Positions 63,504 to 64,000 of a stretch of DNA of 64,000 bases are shown here, piece after piece. Where the stretch lies: NCBI RefSeq assembly GCF_000473205.1, contig NZ_KI421507.1, positions 1,965,945-2,029,944 on the forward strand, given 5' to 3'. Position 1 is the first letter of the stretch. Every line of letters begins with the position of its first letter. Origin of the DNA: Pseudophaeobacter arcticus DSM 23566. Lineage in GTDB: Bacteria > Pseudomonadota > Alphaproteobacteria > Rhodobacterales > Rhodobacteraceae. The notes beneath the pieces were generated by a model, which was not told the DNA's origin, searched no databases, and saw only the letters and a list, made by a program, of their open reading frames with translations. The translations under genes and the position numbers were made by a program.

Positions 63504-64000
63504 TCGACACTGCCTTTCTGATCACCTCTTTTGTGACCCTCTTTGTGATCATTGATCCCATTGGGCTCACCCCGATCTTTTTGGCACTGACCCAGGGGGC
63601 AACCCCGCACGAACGGCGCTCGATTGCGCTGCGCGCCGCACTTACCGCCATGTTTTTGCTGGCACTCTTTACCGCCTTTGGCGAGGCAGTTTTGGGCTTT
63701 GCCGGTATCTCCATGGCCGCATTCCGTGTGGCGGGCGGAGTGTTGCTGTTCCTCACCGCGTTGGACATGTTGTTTGAGCGGCGCACCAAGCGACGGGAAA
63801 ATCAGGGTGAAGAGGCCACCCCGGCTCAGGACCCGTCGATTTTTCCAATGTCGATCCCGCTGATTGCCGGGCCTGGATCCATTGCAACGGTGATCCTGCT
63901 GGCTGGGCAAAAACCTGGGCTGGAGGGTTTTGCCCTGGTGATGTCTGTGGTCTTTGCGGTGCTGACTGTGATGTTGACCATGTTCCTCGCCTCAGGCCTG
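63500..64000 (+). CDS. MarC family membrane protein (truncated by window)
   Basis: The first 167 residues are present. Membrane helices and the FVIIDPIGLTPIFLALTQG and MSIPLIAGPGSIATVIL segments match the UPF0056/MarC family. The ATG overlaps the ABC-F stop (ATGA), so the pair is translated together. Function of the family is unknown. Confidence 0.9.
   Translation, partial: MIDTAFLITSFVTLFVIIDPIGLTPIFLALTQGATPHERRSIALRAALTAMFLLALFTAFGEAVLGFAGISMAAFRVAGGVLLFLTALDMLFERRTKRRENQGEEATPAQDPSIFPMSIPLIAGPGSIATVILLAGQKPGLEGFALVMSVVFAVLTVMLTMFLASGL

Noticed and set aside
1..64000. CRISPR array or prophage
   Set aside because: No regularly spaced repeats and no capsid, tail or integrase genes were seen; only short tandem repeats of two to three units.

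Overview
This 64 kb window looks like chromosomal DNA from an alphaproteobacterium of the Roseobacter group (Rhodobacteraceae), probably close to Ruegeria or Phaeobacter. The evidence is a DMSP demethylation locus (dmdR-dmdA-acuI), a tellurite-resistance gene order first known from Rhodobacter (trgA-trgB-cysK), a circularly permuted two-piece tmRNA gene with an ANDNRAPVALAA tag, an F1 ATPase zeta inhibitor, an alphaproteobacterial RNase E with long acidic inserts and a C-terminal GWW motif, and generally high GC. No rRNA, CRISPR array or intact prophage was seen. Identifications come from reading motifs by eye; no database search was run.

Layout. 1-1.9 kb: 3' end of a periplasmic copper cluster (multicopper oxidase tail, cupredoxin, CusF-like protein, cytochrome c), ending near the 3' end of tRNA-Ser. 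2.2-9.2 kb (minus): trgA-trgB-cysK-mechanosensitive channel, preceded by a class V aminotransferase. 9.5-12.7 kb: acuI and dmdA (minus) divergent from the GntR regulator dmdR. 12.9-15.6 kb: permuted ssrA, chrA and sspB, so a tag-encoding RNA and its ClpXP adaptor lie about 2 kb apart. 16-22.7 kb: fumC with two tiny coupled genes, a P450/hydrolase pair, ccdA, and a TusA-like gene. 22.8-32 kb (mostly minus): rne with a long leader, dctB-dctD, purC-purS-purQ. 32.3-40.3 kb: zeta inhibitor, MprF-like protein, homocysteine methyltransferase, an AT-rich SGNH-like gene beside a decayed IS5-type transposase, a radical SAM gene, and a corrinoid protein followed by DUF1638. 40.3-48.3 kb: GST and a WYL-type regulator, sufE, a lipoprotein, rnd, purM-purN, a secreted MBL hydrolase divergent from a LysR regulator, and a CAU-anticodon tRNA. 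48.6-64 kb: SnoaL-like protein, agmatinase family enzyme, an orphan EnvZ-like kinase, MBL hydrolase, tRNA-Asn, two small coupled ORFs, a hybrid kinase coupled to a periplasmic molybdopterin-fold protein and divergent from a NarL-type regulator, a second P450, TfoX-C, ndk, an MFS exporter, an ABC-F ATPase and a truncated MarC protein.

How the parts connect. C1 and sulfur metabolism recur: DmdA moves a DMSP methyl group to tetrahydrofolate, AcuI removes acryloyl-CoA, the Bmt/corrinoid/DUF1638 genes look like parts of a split B12-dependent methionine synthase or a related methyl transfer system, and CysK, SufE, TusA and CcdA handle sulfur and thiols. The least explained items are the hybrid kinase/molybdopterin-fold/response-regulator module, DUF1638 next to the corrinoid protein, a DctD that has lost its sigma-54 contact motif, the structured rne leader, and the small ORF pair after tRNA-Asn with an apparent CTG start.
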